64,000 nt of DNA. It comes from Neorhizobium tomejilense (GTDB lineage: Bacteria; Pseudomonadota; Alphaproteobacteria; Rhizobiales; Rhizobiaceae). A program made the translations under genes and the position numbers. The notes beneath the pieces are model-generated. The model did no database searches. It was not told the DNA's origin and was given only the letters and a program-made list of their open reading frames with translations. Where the stretch lies: contig PVBG01000002.1 in assembly GCA_002968845.1 (NCBI GenBank), positions 310,001 through 374,000 of the forward strand. Reading direction: 5' to 3'. Each line of letters opens with the position of its first letter. The first letter of the stretch is position 1. Below, piece after piece: positions 54,040 through 63,430 of this stretch.

Positions 54040-54552
54040 CTATTCGAAGGCGCTGCCGGAAAGATGGTTGCTGGCAGAAGCTTTCACCGCGCCGATCTCC
54101 GACCACAGCGAGGCGATCATCGCCGGGTCCACATCGGCCATGATGTCGCGCAGCCAGCCCTCGTGGGCGGCTGCCATGGCGACAAAAAGCTCGGTCCCGG
54201 CGGACGTCAGCTTGGCGACGGTGACACGGCGGTCCCCGTCCGGCGTGACCCGCTGCACGAAACCGTCCGTCTCCAGCCGCTCCACCAGCCCGGTGACGTT
54301 GCCGTTCGTCACCATGGTGCGCTTGGAGAGCTCGCCGAGCCTCAAGCCGTCCGCTTCGCGATAGAGCTGCGCCATCAGATCGAACTGGGGAAGCGTCGCG
54401 CCGAACTCGGTGCGGAGCCGGCGGCGGATTTCGGTGGTGATCAGCTTGGTGGTAGAAAGCATGCGCAGCCAGAGCCGCGTCTCAGGCTTGTTCTTCCCAT
54501 GCGGGCCATGGGCGATCAGTTCCAGGTCGGCGCTTGCCGCTTCCGCTTCCAT
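54040..54552 (-). CDS. MarR family transcriptional regulator
   Basis: 170 residues. Winged helix in residues 45-140: LRTEFGATLPQFDLMAQLYR, recognition helix near SKRTMVTNGNVTGLVERLE, wing VTPDGDRRVTVAKLT. MarR proteins commonly answer to aromatic acids or their CoA esters. It follows livF by two bases and lies downstream of an aromatic-type CoA ligase, so it may be the repressor of this operon. Confidence 0.92.
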   Translation of the reverse strand: MEAEAASADLELIAHGPHGKNKPETRLWLRMLSTTKLITTEIRRRLRTEFGATLPQFDLMAQLYREADGLRLGELSKRTMVTNGNVTGLVERLETDGFVQRVTPDGDRRVTVAKLTSAGTELFVAMAAAHEGWLRDIMADVDPAMIASLWSEIGAVKASASNHLSGSAFE

Positions 54553-54554
54553 GA

Positions 54555-55237
<683 letters not shown>

Positions 55238-55238
<1 letters not shown>

Positions 55239-55987
55239 CAGGCATGGTCTCCGAGATAGGCGGTGCGCACCGTGGGGTCGCGGCGGATCTCCTCCACCGT
55301 GCCGGTCGCAATGATGCGGCCGTAGACGAGCACCGAAATCCGGTCGGCGAGCGCGAAAACGGCATCCATGTCGTGCTCGACCAGCAGGATCGGCGCCTCA
55401 TGCCGCAGGGTATCGAGAAAGTGGGTCAACGATTTCGAGCCTTCCGGCCCCATGCCGGCCATCGGTTCATCGAGAAGGAAGGCTTTCGAGCCGAGCGCCA
55501 GCGCCATGGCGATTTCGAGCTGCCGGCGTTCTCCATGGGAAAGCTCGGCGGCAGGAATGCGGGCGCGGGCGGTTAAACCGACGCGTTCCAGCATCGCCAT
55601 GGCGGTATCGATCAGCGACCTGTCGCGCATGACGGGTTTGAAGAAACGGAAGCTCGAGCCCTGCTTCGCCTGGACCGCCAGCATGACGTTGCGCAGGCCC
55701 GAAAAATCCGGCGCGATCGACGAGACCTGGAAGGTGCGGCCAAGTCCAAGGCGGGCGCGTTCGGCAACCCCGAACGAACCGATATCCTGCCCGTCAAAAC
55801 GGATCGAGCCGCTATCCTGCCGGAGCGTGCCGCAGATCTGGTGGATGAGCGTCGATTTGCCGGCGCCGTTCGGGCCGATCAGGGCGTGGATTTCGCCCGG
55901 ACGCAGGTCGAGCGTCACGCCATCGGTCGCCCGGAGAGCGCCGAAGTTCTTGACGAGATTGGAGATCTGGAGAACCGGCTCAACCAT
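55238..55987 (-). CDS. livG: Liv-type ABC transporter ATP-binding protein LivG
   Basis: 249 residues from the ATG at 55987, which overlaps the livM stop by eight bases. Walker A GPNGAGKST near 38-46, signature ELSHGERRQLEIAMALA near 146-162 (H replaces the first G, normal for LivG), Walker B FLLDEPMAGMGPEGS near 167-181, H-loop VEHDMD. Partner of LivF in powering the LivHM channel. The frame stays open upstream but is a shadow of livM. Confidence 0.93.
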
Positions 55988-56960
55988 GTTTGGCCTTTCC
56001 GGCAAGCAGGCCCAGAAGACCGCCGCGCGCAAACAGCACGACGGCGAGCAGGATGAGGCCGAGGAAGAACTGCCAGCGCTCCGTGAGACCGCCGAGCGCA
56101 AATTCGAAGATCACGTAGAGTGCTGCACCCGCCAGCGGCCCGAACAGCCGACCGGTGCCGCCGAGAATGATCAGCACGATCAGCTCGCCCGACATGTGCC
56201 AGGAGAGCATGGAGGGGCTGACGAAGCGGTTGAGATCGGCAAACAACGCGCCGGCAAGGCCGGTGACCGCCGCCGAGATCGCGAAGGCGGTGAGCCGGAT
56301 GCGATAGGGCTGGATGCCGACGGTTGCGACGCGCACCTCGTTCTGCCGCGCCGCCTGCAGCGCCGTGCCGAAACGCGAGGCGCGGATCAGCGCAAAAAGG
56401 CCGAGCCCCAGCAGCAGGACGACGTAGCAGATCAGGAAGAAGGTCAGCGGCCGCATGGTGTTGACGCCGGGAAACTGGTTGCGGACGAGGATCGACAACC
56501 CGTCCTCGCCACCATAAGCCGGCCAGGAGATCGCGAAATAATAGACCATCTGCGCAAAGGCGAGCGTGATCATGATGAAGTAGACGCCCGAGGTGCGCAG
56601 GCTGATCGCGCCGATCGCCAGGCCGACAAGGGCCGACAGGATCACTGCGGCGATCCAGATCACCCACATCTGCTTCGAGCCGGAGAGGCCGAACAGCAGC
56701 GGATCGCCGGAAAAGGCATGGGCCGCCAGAATGCCGGCCACATACCCGCCGATACCAAAGAAGGCCGCGTGGCCGAACGAGACGAGGCCGCCAAGACCGA
56801 GCGCCAGGTTCAGGCCGGTCGCGGCCAGCGCGAGGATGGCGATGCGGGTCGCCAGCGTGATGTAGAACGGCTGGCCGAGCGCGTTCGCCGCAAAAGGCAC
56901 GGCGAGCAGCATCACCGCCAGAATGAGGTTGATGAGGTTTTCGCGGGTCAGGGTCATCAT
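55980..56960 (-). CDS. livM: Liv-type ABC transporter permease LivM
   Basis: 326 residues with nine or ten membrane helices. The family stretch GLNLALGLGGLVSFGHAAFF lies near 46-65, the loop with RASRFGTALQAARQNEVRVA near 186-205. The start is taken at ATG 56960 (GAGG about 11 bases upstream); ATG 56957 or 56981 are possible. Starts just after livH. Confidence 0.92.
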   Translation of the reverse strand: MMTLTRENLINLILAVMLLAVPFAANALGQPFYITLATRIAILALAATGLNLALGLGGLVSFGHAAFFGIGGYVAGILAAHAFSGDPLLFGLSGSKQMWVIWIAAVILSALVGLAIGAISLRTSGVYFIMITLAFAQMVYYFAISWPAYGGEDGLSILVRNQFPGVNTMRPLTFFLICYVVLLLGLGLFALIRASRFGTALQAARQNEVRVATVGIQPYRIRLTAFAISAAVTGLAGALFADLNRFVSPSMLSWHMSGELIVLIILGGTGRLFGPLAGAALYVIFEFALGGLTERWQFFLGLILLAVVLFARGGLLGLLAGKAKHG

Positions 56961-56973
56961 TGAACCAGGGGCC

Positions 56974-57897
56974 TCACGCATGCGCCGCGGGGAAGAGGCC
57001 GCGCGGTTTGACCGCAAGAATGACCGCCATGACGATATAGATCAGCATCGAGGCCGCAGCGCCGCCGATCATGCCGGCCTGCGCCGGGGCGACGAACAGC
57101 GCCAGGATCTTGGGCAACAGAAAACGCCCCATCGTATCGGTAACCCCGACCAGCAGGGCACCAAGCAGCGCTCCCTTGATCGAGCCGATACCGCCGATGA
57201 CGATGACCACGAAGGCAAGGATCAGCACCGGTTCGCCCATGCCGACCTGCACCGATTGCAGCGCGCCGACCATGGCGCCCGCAAGACCGGCGAGGGCTGC
57301 GCCGAGCGCGAAGACGACGGTATAAAGCGTGCGGATATCGACGCCCAAAGCGCCGATCATTTCGCGGTCGCTTTCGCCGGCGCGGATACGCATGCCGAGA
57401 CGGGTCCGGGAGATCAGCAGATAGAGGCCGAAAGCGACAATTGCTCCAGCAAGGATGATCGCCAGACGGTAGACCGGATATTCCGTGCCGCCCGGCAGCG
57501 CGACGGCACCCTGCAGAAGCGGCGGGATATCGAGATAAAGCGGGAAGGAGCCGAACAGCCAGCGCGTGCCTTCCGAAAAGATCAGGATCAGCGCGAAGGT
57601 GGCGAGCACCTGGTCGAGGTGATCGCGGTCGTAGAGCCTGCGGATCACCACAAGCTCGACGATCGCCCCGGCGGCGGCGGCCGCGACGAGGCTGGCGATC
57701 AATCCGATCCAGAACGAGCCGGTCCACGCCGCCACGGTGGCGCAGGCGAATGCGCCGACCATGTAGAGCGAGCCGTGAGCGAGGTTGATCAGACCCATGA
57801 CGCCGAAGATCAGCGTCAGCCCGGCAGCCATGAGAAACAACATGACGCCGAGCTGCAGGCCGTTGAGCAACTGCTCGAGAGCAAGTGCCAAGGTCAC
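56974..57897 (-). CDS. livH: Liv-type ABC transporter permease LivH
   Basis: 307 residues with eight or so membrane helices. Begins at a GTG (MTLALALEQLLNGLQLG when read as start) and has the typical GLTLIFGVMGLINLAHGSLY stretch near 26-45. Forms the channel with LivM. It lies nine bases after livK. Confidence 0.93.
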   Translation of the reverse strand: MTLALALEQLLNGLQLGVMLFLMAAGLTLIFGVMGLINLAHGSLYMVGAFACATVAAWTGSFWIGLIASLVAAAAAGAIVELVVIRRLYDRDHLDQVLATFALILIFSEGTRWLFGSFPLYLDIPPLLQGAVALPGGTEYPVYRLAIILAGAIVAFGLYLLISRTRLGMRIRAGESDREMIGALGVDIRTLYTVVFALGAALAGLAGAMVGALQSVQVGMGEPVLILAFVVIVIGGIGSIKGALLGALLVGVTDTMGRFLLPKILALFVAPAQAGMIGGAAASMLIYIVMAVILAVKPRGLFPAAHA

Positions 57898-57906
57898 GGG
57901 CGGGCC

Positions 57907-59043
57907 TTAGATCTTGCAGTCTTTGGCATAGGCATCGCCGTGATCGGCGAAGATCTTCTCCACCGTCTTGTTGGTGATGACGCCGTTCTGCTTCACCACT
58001 TCCGTCAGGTAGATGTCCTGGATCGGATGCTGGTTGGTGTTGAACTTGAACTTTCCACGCGGGGACTGGATGTCGGCCTTCTTGAGTTCGGCACCGAATG
58101 CCTTGGCATCCTTGACGCTTGCCTTGGAGGCGGCCGACAGGATGAGCTGAGCTGCGTCATAGGCCTGGACGGCATAGATGGACGGCAGGCGGTTATATTC
58201 CTTCTGGAAATCCGCCAGGAACTTCTTGCTTGCGGCGTTGTCGAAGTCCGGGGCCCACTGGCCGGACGCCTTGGCGCCGACCGCCGCATCGCCGATTGCC
58301 GGCAGAACGTCCTGGCTGAAGGAGAAGCCCGGGCCCATGACCGGGATTTTGACGCCCGACTGGGCGAACTGCTTCATGAAGGCTATGCCCATGCCGCCGG
58401 GCAGGAAGGTGAAGATGCCATCGGCGCCGGAAGCGCGCATCTGGGCGATTTCGGCAGCGTAGTCGGTCTGACCAACCTGGGTGTAGACTTCGGCGGCGAG
58501 CTGGCCCTTGTAATAGCGCTTGAAGCCGGTCAGCGAATCCTTGCCGGCCGGATAGTTCGGGGCGAGGATGAACATCTTCTTGTAGCCCTTGTTGGCATAT
58601 TCGCCCATGGCTTCATGAAGGTTGTCGTTCTGGTAGGCAGCGTTGAAATAGAGCTTGTTGCAATTGGCGCCGGCCAGGGCTGCAGGCGCCGCATTGGTCG
58701 AGACGTAGAACTTGCCCTGGGCCACCGCGCTCGGGGCAACCGCCATCAGCAGGTTCGACCAGACGATGCCGGTCAGGATGTCGACCTGATTGCTCTGGAT
58801 CATCTTGTCGGCGATCTGAACGGCCAGTTCCGGCTTCTGCGCATCGTCCTCGGTGACGACGGTGATGTCCTTGTTGCCGGAATTCTTGATCGCCAGCATG
58901 AAGCCGTCGCGCGTATCGATGCCGAGGCCGGCGCCACCGCCCGAAAGCGTGGTGATCATGCCGATCTTCAAAGGCTCGGCGAAAGCCGTGCCGGCGGTGC
59001 TCATGCTCAGCGCCAAAGTGGCTGCAGCAAGCATTTTCTTCAT
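57907..59043 (-). CDS. livK: Liv-type ABC transporter substrate-binding protein
   Basis: 378 residues with a signal peptide (KMLAAATLALSMSTAGTAFA). Periplasmic receptor of type I fold: LKIGMITTLSGGGAGLGIDT, QSNQVDILTGIVWSNLLMAV, and GVKIPVMGPGFSFSQDVLPA. Cysteines in NCNKLYF and the C-terminal KDCKI could pair. In this family some proteins bind aromatic acids rather than leucine; the CoA ligase directly upstream suggests that here. Confidence 0.9.
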   Translation of the reverse strand: MKKMLAAATLALSMSTAGTAFAEPLKIGMITTLSGGGAGLGIDTRDGFMLAIKNSGNKDITVVTEDDAQKPELAVQIADKMIQSNQVDILTGIVWSNLLMAVAPSAVAQGKFYVSTNAAPAALAGANCNKLYFNAAYQNDNLHEAMGEYANKGYKKMFILAPNYPAGKDSLTGFKRYYKGQLAAEVYTQVGQTDYAAEIAQMRASGADGIFTFLPGGMGIAFMKQFAQSGVKIPVMGPGFSFSQDVLPAIGDAAVGAKASGQWAPDFDNAASKKFLADFQKEYNRLPSIYAVQAYDAAQLILSAASKASVKDAKAFGAELKKADIQSPRGKFKFNTNQHPIQDIYLTEVVKQNGVITNKTVEKIFADHGDAYAKDCKI

Positions 59044-59185
59044 GTGACGAACTCCCGTTTGTTGTTGTGTCGTTCCCGATGCCTTCGACGGACTTGGAGA
59101 TCCGCCGGGTCTTCTTTGTCTTCCACATTTGCGTGGAAACTTCCACTCTGGTTATACGGCGAAATTCAACCGCTAATCACCTTGG

Positions 59186-60811
59186 TTAAGCCGATGGCTT
59201 CTGCTTCAGGCGGAAGCGCTGGATCTTGCCCGACTCGGTCTTCGGCAGCGCATCGGTGAAGATGATCGAGCGCGGATATTTGTAAGGGGCGATGACAGTC
59301 TTCACGTGATCCTGCAGGATCTTGACCATCGGTTCGCCTGGCTCGGCGCCCTTCGCCAAAACCACATGCGCCTGGACGATGGTGCCACGTGAATCGTCGG
59401 CCACGCCGATGACGGCGCATTCCAGTACCGCCTCGTGCTTGAGGAGGGCGGCTTCCACCTCGGGGCCGGCGATGTTGTATCCGGCCGAGACGATCATGTC
59501 GTCGGAGCGGGCGGCGAAGTGGAAATAACCGTCCTCGTCCTCGACGAAACTGTCGCCGGTCAGGTTCCAGCCGTCCCTGACGTAATCCTTCTGGCGGTCG
59601 TCGGCGAGGTAACGGCAACCGATCGGTCCCTTGACCGCGAGCCTGCCGATCGTGCCGCGCGGCACCTCGTTCATGTCGTCGTCGACGACGATCGCCTCGT
59701 AACCGGCAAGCGGCTTGCCGGTGCAGGCGGGTTTGGAATCGCCGAGCCGGTTCGAGATGAAGATATGCAGCATCTCCGTGGCGCCGATGCCGTCGAGGAT
59801 CGGCTTGCCGGTCTTCGCTACCCATTCGTCGAAGACAGGCGCCGGCAGCGTCTCGCCGGCGGAAACCGCGATGCGCAGCGACGACAGGTCGGCACCGGCA
59901 TCCATCGCCGCCAGCATGGCGCGATAGGCGGTCGGCGCGGTGAAGCTGATCGTCGCCTTGTAGGTCTCGATGATCTCGATCATCTTGGGCGGCGTCGCCT
60001 GCTCCAGAAGGGTCGCGGCAGCGCCGAAACGCAGCGGGAAGACCGCAAGGCCGCCGAGGCCGAAGGTGAAGGCGAGCGGCGGGGAACCGACGAACACGTC
60101 ATCCGGCGTCACGTCCAGCACTTCCTTCGCGTAGGCATCGGCGATGATCAGGATATCGCGGTGGAAATGCATGGTCGCCTTCGGCACGCCGGTGGAACCG
60201 GACGTGAAGCCGAGCAGGGCGACGTCGTCGCGGCCGGTTTTCACCGCTTCGAAACGGACCGGCTTGTTGAGCGCCGCCCGATCGAGCTCGGCGTCATGGT
60301 TGGCGGTGCCGTCGAAGCCGATCACCTGTTTCAGGAACCGGCTTTCCTTGGCGCAGGCGACCAGTTCGTCCATCAGCCGCGTATCGCAGAGCGCGATCGA
60401 GATTTCCGCCTTGTCGATGATCTTGGCGAGCTCGCCGGAGCGCAGCATCGGCATCGTATTGACGACCACCGCGCCGGCCTTCGTCGCAGCCAGCCAGCAG
60501 GCAACCATGGCCGGGTTGTTGGCGGAACGGATCAGCACCCGATTGCCGGGTTTTAGGCCGTAGTCTTCGGTCAGCGCCTGGGCGATGCGGTTCGTCCAGT
60601 CGGACAATTCCTTGTAGGTGCGGCGGCGGCCGTTGCCGATGAGCGCTGTGTTGTCGCCGAAGCCGCGCTCGACCATGCGGTCGGTGAGTTCGACGCCCAC
60701 ATTCATCCATTCCGGATAATCGAAGCCATCAAGCCTGATTTCCGGCCACTGATCCGGCGGCGGAAGATTGTCGCGGGCAAACGTATCCAGATGGCCTGAC
60801 GGTCCCAGCAT
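59186..60811 (-). CDS. Aromatic acid CoA ligase (benzoate/2-aminobenzoate-CoA ligase type)
   Basis: 541 residues, ANL superfamily. Forms an acyl-adenylate and then a CoA thioester. AMP-binding motif FTSGSTGVPKATMHF near 186-200, GIGATEMLHIFISN near 316-329 (the A5 region; in benzoate-CoA ligases it also reads GSTE/GATEMLHIF), and the C-terminal catalytic Lys in PKTESGKIQRF near 522-532. The GATEMLHIFISN pattern is typical of benzoate and 2-aminobenzoate-CoA ligases. First gene of a likely operon with the Liv-type importer, and divergent from a kynurenine-formamidase-like hydrolase, which favours anthranilate (2-aminobenzoate). Confidence 0.87.
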   Translation of the reverse strand: MLGPSGHLDTFARDNLPPPDQWPEIRLDGFDYPEWMNVGVELTDRMVERGFGDNTALIGNGRRRTYKELSDWTNRIAQALTEDYGLKPGNRVLIRSANNPAMVACWLAATKAGAVVVNTMPMLRSGELAKIIDKAEISIALCDTRLMDELVACAKESRFLKQVIGFDGTANHDAELDRAALNKPVRFEAVKTGRDDVALLGFTSGSTGVPKATMHFHRDILIIADAYAKEVLDVTPDDVFVGSPPLAFTFGLGGLAVFPLRFGAAATLLEQATPPKMIEIIETYKATISFTAPTAYRAMLAAMDAGADLSSLRIAVSAGETLPAPVFDEWVAKTGKPILDGIGATEMLHIFISNRLGDSKPACTGKPLAGYEAIVVDDDMNEVPRGTIGRLAVKGPIGCRYLADDRQKDYVRDGWNLTGDSFVEDEDGYFHFAARSDDMIVSAGYNIAGPEVEAALLKHEAVLECAVIGVADDSRGTIVQAHVVLAKGAEPGEPMVKILQDHVKTVIAPYKYPRSIIFTDALPKTESGKIQRFRLKQKPSA

Positions 60812-61015
60812 ATTTTCGTTCCCAAGCGTTTTTTATATAGCGGCTTTTTGCCTTTCGCCCAGCAAAGCACTGCTTTCCCTCGGTTGCAAGAGAGAAAGTT
60901 TAAGTTTGTAATAATTTTTCCTCCGACGCTTTTTGAAGCTGCGTCGGGCTTCCAAGCGGGCTGATGCGGTGACAGTATGACGTTCGAAATCAAGCGGATC
61001 GAAGGGAAAGTGAAG

Positions 61016-61840
61016 ATGCGTCATCGGATCAGCGACTGGGACAATGCCTATGCGAACGGCATCAACATTCCCCAGGGCGACCGCTGGCCGGCAGCATGGG
61101 TGGAGCCGGCACGACGTTATCGCGAGGCGCTCGCCACAGCCGGCCGCGCCAGGCTCGGCCTTTCCTACGCCGAGAAGCCGCGCAACCGCTTCGACCTTTT
61201 CCTGCCCGAAACCGATCCGGCCGGCCTCGTGGTTTTCGTCCATGGCGGCTTCTGGATCGGTCTCGACAACAGCTATTGGTCGCAGTTCGCCAAGGGTTCG
61301 GTAGAGCGCGGATATGCCGTCGCCATGCCAATGTACACGCTGGCCCCGGAAAGCCGCATTTCAGGCATCACCCTGGAAATCGGCAAAGCGATCGAGGCTG
61401 CTGCAAAGGACGTGGCGGGACCGATCCGGCTGATCGGCCACTCGGCGGGCGGCCATCTGGTGACGCGGATGATCTCGGCCACCTCCCCGCTGCCGGAAGC
61501 GGTGCGCAGCCGCATCGTCAATACGGTTTCACTGTCCGGCGTGCATGACCTGCGGCCGATCATGAAGACGAAGATGAACGAAAAGCAGCGGATCGACGCC
61601 GAGGAAGCGCAAGCGGAAAGCCCTGCCCTGCTGGAGCCGCTTGCCGGCGCTCGGGTGACATGCTGGGTGGGAGCGGGCGAACGTGCCGAGTTCATCCGCC
61701 AGAACGCGCTGCTTGCGAGCATCTGGAAGGGGTTGGGCGTCGAGACGGAGGCCGTCGAGGAGCCGGACAAGCATCACTTCACTATCCTCGACGGCTTGGA
61801 GGATCCCGCCCACCCGTTGATGGATGCGCTGTTTTCCTAA
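61016..61840 (+). CDS. Alpha/beta hydrolase, kynurenine formamidase-like
   Basis: 274 residues from the ATG at 61016 (GAAGGGAAA upstream); another ATG at 60977 is in frame. Alpha/beta hydrolase fold with the HGGFWIG oxyanion motif near 78-84 and the nucleophile Ser in GHSAGGHL near 154-161; the late His is in KHHFTIL near 258-264. The pattern fits arylformamidase-like enzymes that open N-formylkynurenine, or similar esterases found in 2-aminobenzoyl-CoA gene groups. Its stop overlaps the convergent MarR stop by four bases. Confidence 0.78.
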   Translation: MRHRISDWDNAYANGINIPQGDRWPAAWVEPARRYREALATAGRARLGLSYAEKPRNRFDLFLPETDPAGLVVFVHGGFWIGLDNSYWSQFAKGSVERGYAVAMPMYTLAPESRISGITLEIGKAIEAAAKDVAGPIRLIGHSAGGHLVTRMISATSPLPEAVRSRIVNTVSLSGVHDLRPIMKTKMNEKQRIDAEEAQAESPALLEPLAGARVTCWVGAGERAEFIRQNALLASIWKGLGVETEAVEEPDKHHFTILDGLEDPAHPLMDALFS

Positions 61841-62358
61841 AGCGAAGCCGCCGCACGGGCGGCCTGGTCGTAATGGCCGGACAGGGCGCGCAGGCGGGCC
61901 GCCATGGCCGACAGGGTTTCTCCCGAAACCTCGGTGGCCAGCACCGACTTGACCAGCAACTCCTCGCGCACCGTTGCATAACGCCTGCAGGCCTCGGCGC
62001 CCGCCTCCGTCACCATGACCAGCTTTTCCTTGCCGCGGCGGCCGGATTTGATCAGCTTCAGGCGCTCGAGCTTCTTCAGCGCGTAGGTCACCACATGCGT
62101 GTCCTCGATGTTGAGGACCAGTGCGATATCGGCGAGCGTCTTTGCCTTGTTGCGGCTGTTGATATTGTGCAGCACGAGGATATCGATCGGCGAGAGATCC
62201 GGCACGCCGGCAGCCGACATGCACCGGACCATCCAGCGGCTGAATGCGTGGTTCAGCATGATCATGCCGAATTCGATCTCGGAGAGCGCCGGCAATGCGC
62301 CGCTCGCCAGGTGCCCGGAGGATACGATCGGGCCGAATTCACTCTTTTCCGATGCCAT
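61837..62358 (-). CDS. MarR-type winged-helix regulator
   Basis: 173 residues. Winged helix at about 60-135 with LSPIDILVLHNINSRNKAKT, recognition helix IEDTHVVTYALKKLERL, wing SGRRGKEKLVMVT. Differs clearly from the MarR protein at 54 kb. It follows the TRAP binding-protein gene by about 56 bases on the same strand and faces the hydrolase and ligase promoters, so it may control the TRAP operon, the aromatic operon or both. Confidence 0.88.
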   Translation of the reverse strand: MASEKSEFGPIVSSGHLASGALPALSEIEFGMIMLNHAFSRWMVRCMSAAGVPDLSPIDILVLHNINSRNKAKTLADIALVLNIEDTHVVTYALKKLERLKLIKSGRRGKEKLVMVTEAGAEACRRYATVREELLVKSVLATEVSGETLSAMAARLRALSGHYDQAARAAASL

Positions 62359-62414
62359 GATTTTTCCTCCCGGGACGAGTGCGCCGCAGGCGGATGCCTG
62401 CGGCGCCCCTCAAA

Positions 62415-63404
62415 TCACATCTTCTTGTAGGCGTCCAGAATGGCGGCGCCATCAGCGCCGGCCTTCTTCGACCAATCCTCGGTCAGCTTGGCGCCGACAT
62501 CGGCCAGACCCTTCTTGAGATCGGCGCTCGGTTCGAGAACCTTCATGCCGTTTTTCTTGAGGGTTTCCATGTAGGCGGCGGTCTTTTCGGCACCGAGCGC
62601 CCAGCCGCGGGTCTCTGCGGCAGCCGCCGCATCGGTGACGGCCTTCTGGACAGCCGGGTCGAGCGCTGCGAAGGCGGCCTTGTTGACGAAGATGACGTTC
62701 TTCGGGATCCAGGCCTGGGTGTCGTAATAGTGGGTGAGCGATTCCCAGATCTTGCTGTCGACGCCGGTGGCGCTCGAGGTCATCAGGCCATCGATGACGC
62801 CGGTTGCCAGCGCCTGCGGCAGTTCGGCCGCCTGGACCGTGACCGGCTGGGCACCGACGAGATCGGCGATGCGCGACGTGCCGACGTTGTAGGCGCGCCA
62901 TTTCAGGCCCTTGAGATCCGCCGTGCTGTTGACGTCCTTCTTGGTGAAGATGCCCTGCGGCGGCCACGGAGTCGCATAGAGGAGCTTGAGACCCTGGGCG
63001 TCGAGCGCCTTTTCGATTGCAGGCTTGGAGGCGGCATAGAGCTTCTTCGATGCGTCGAAGCTGGTCGCCAGGAACGGCACGACGTCGATGCCGAAGACCG
63101 GGTTTTCATTTTCGTGCAGCGAGATCAGCACTTCGCCGGCCTGTGCCTGTCCGGTCTGGACGGCGCGCTTGATGTCCGGCGCCTTGAAGAGCGAAGCGTT
63201 GGGATGGATGGTGATCTTGAGAGCGCCCTTGCTGGCGGCATCCACGTCCGAGGCAAACTGGCTCAGGTTCTGGACATGATAATTGGCCGGCGGATAGGCC
63301 GACGGAAGGACCCAGGCGGTCTGGGCGAAGGCCGCGCCGCTGGCGGCGAGCAGCGCTGCGCCCGCAAGGCCGGTGCGCACGAGATTGGAAAGCAAGCTTT
63401 TCAT
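62415..63404 (-). CDS. TRAP transporter substrate-binding protein (DctP type)
   Basis: 329 residues from the ATG at 63404 (AGGGGACTGAT upstream; an in-frame ATG seven codons earlier lacks a ribosome site). Signal peptide LVRTGLAGAALLAASGAAFA. DctP features: NASLFKAPDIKRAVQTGQAQ near 69-88, DLKGLKWRAYNVGTSRIADL near 159-178 with the carboxylate-binding Arg in WRAY, and LPQALATGVIDGLMTS near 191-206. Ligand likely a carboxylate; identity not shown. Confidence 0.92.
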   Translation of the reverse strand: MKSLLSNLVRTGLAGAALLAASGAAFAQTAWVLPSAYPPANYHVQNLSQFASDVDAASKGALKITIHPNASLFKAPDIKRAVQTGQAQAGEVLISLHENENPVFGIDVVPFLATSFDASKKLYAASKPAIEKALDAQGLKLLYATPWPPQGIFTKKDVNSTADLKGLKWRAYNVGTSRIADLVGAQPVTVQAAELPQALATGVIDGLMTSSATGVDSKIWESLTHYYDTQAWIPKNVIFVNKAAFAALDPAVQKAVTDAAAAAETRGWALGAEKTAAYMETLKKNGMKVLEPSADLKKGLADVGAKLTEDWSKKAGADGAAILDAYKKM

Positions 63405-63430
63405 ATCAGTCCCCTTTTTTGTCACTGTGG

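Noticed and set aside
56923..59259. 778-codon plus-strand frame over livH and livK
   Set aside because: Antisense shadow; no ribosome site and no motif.
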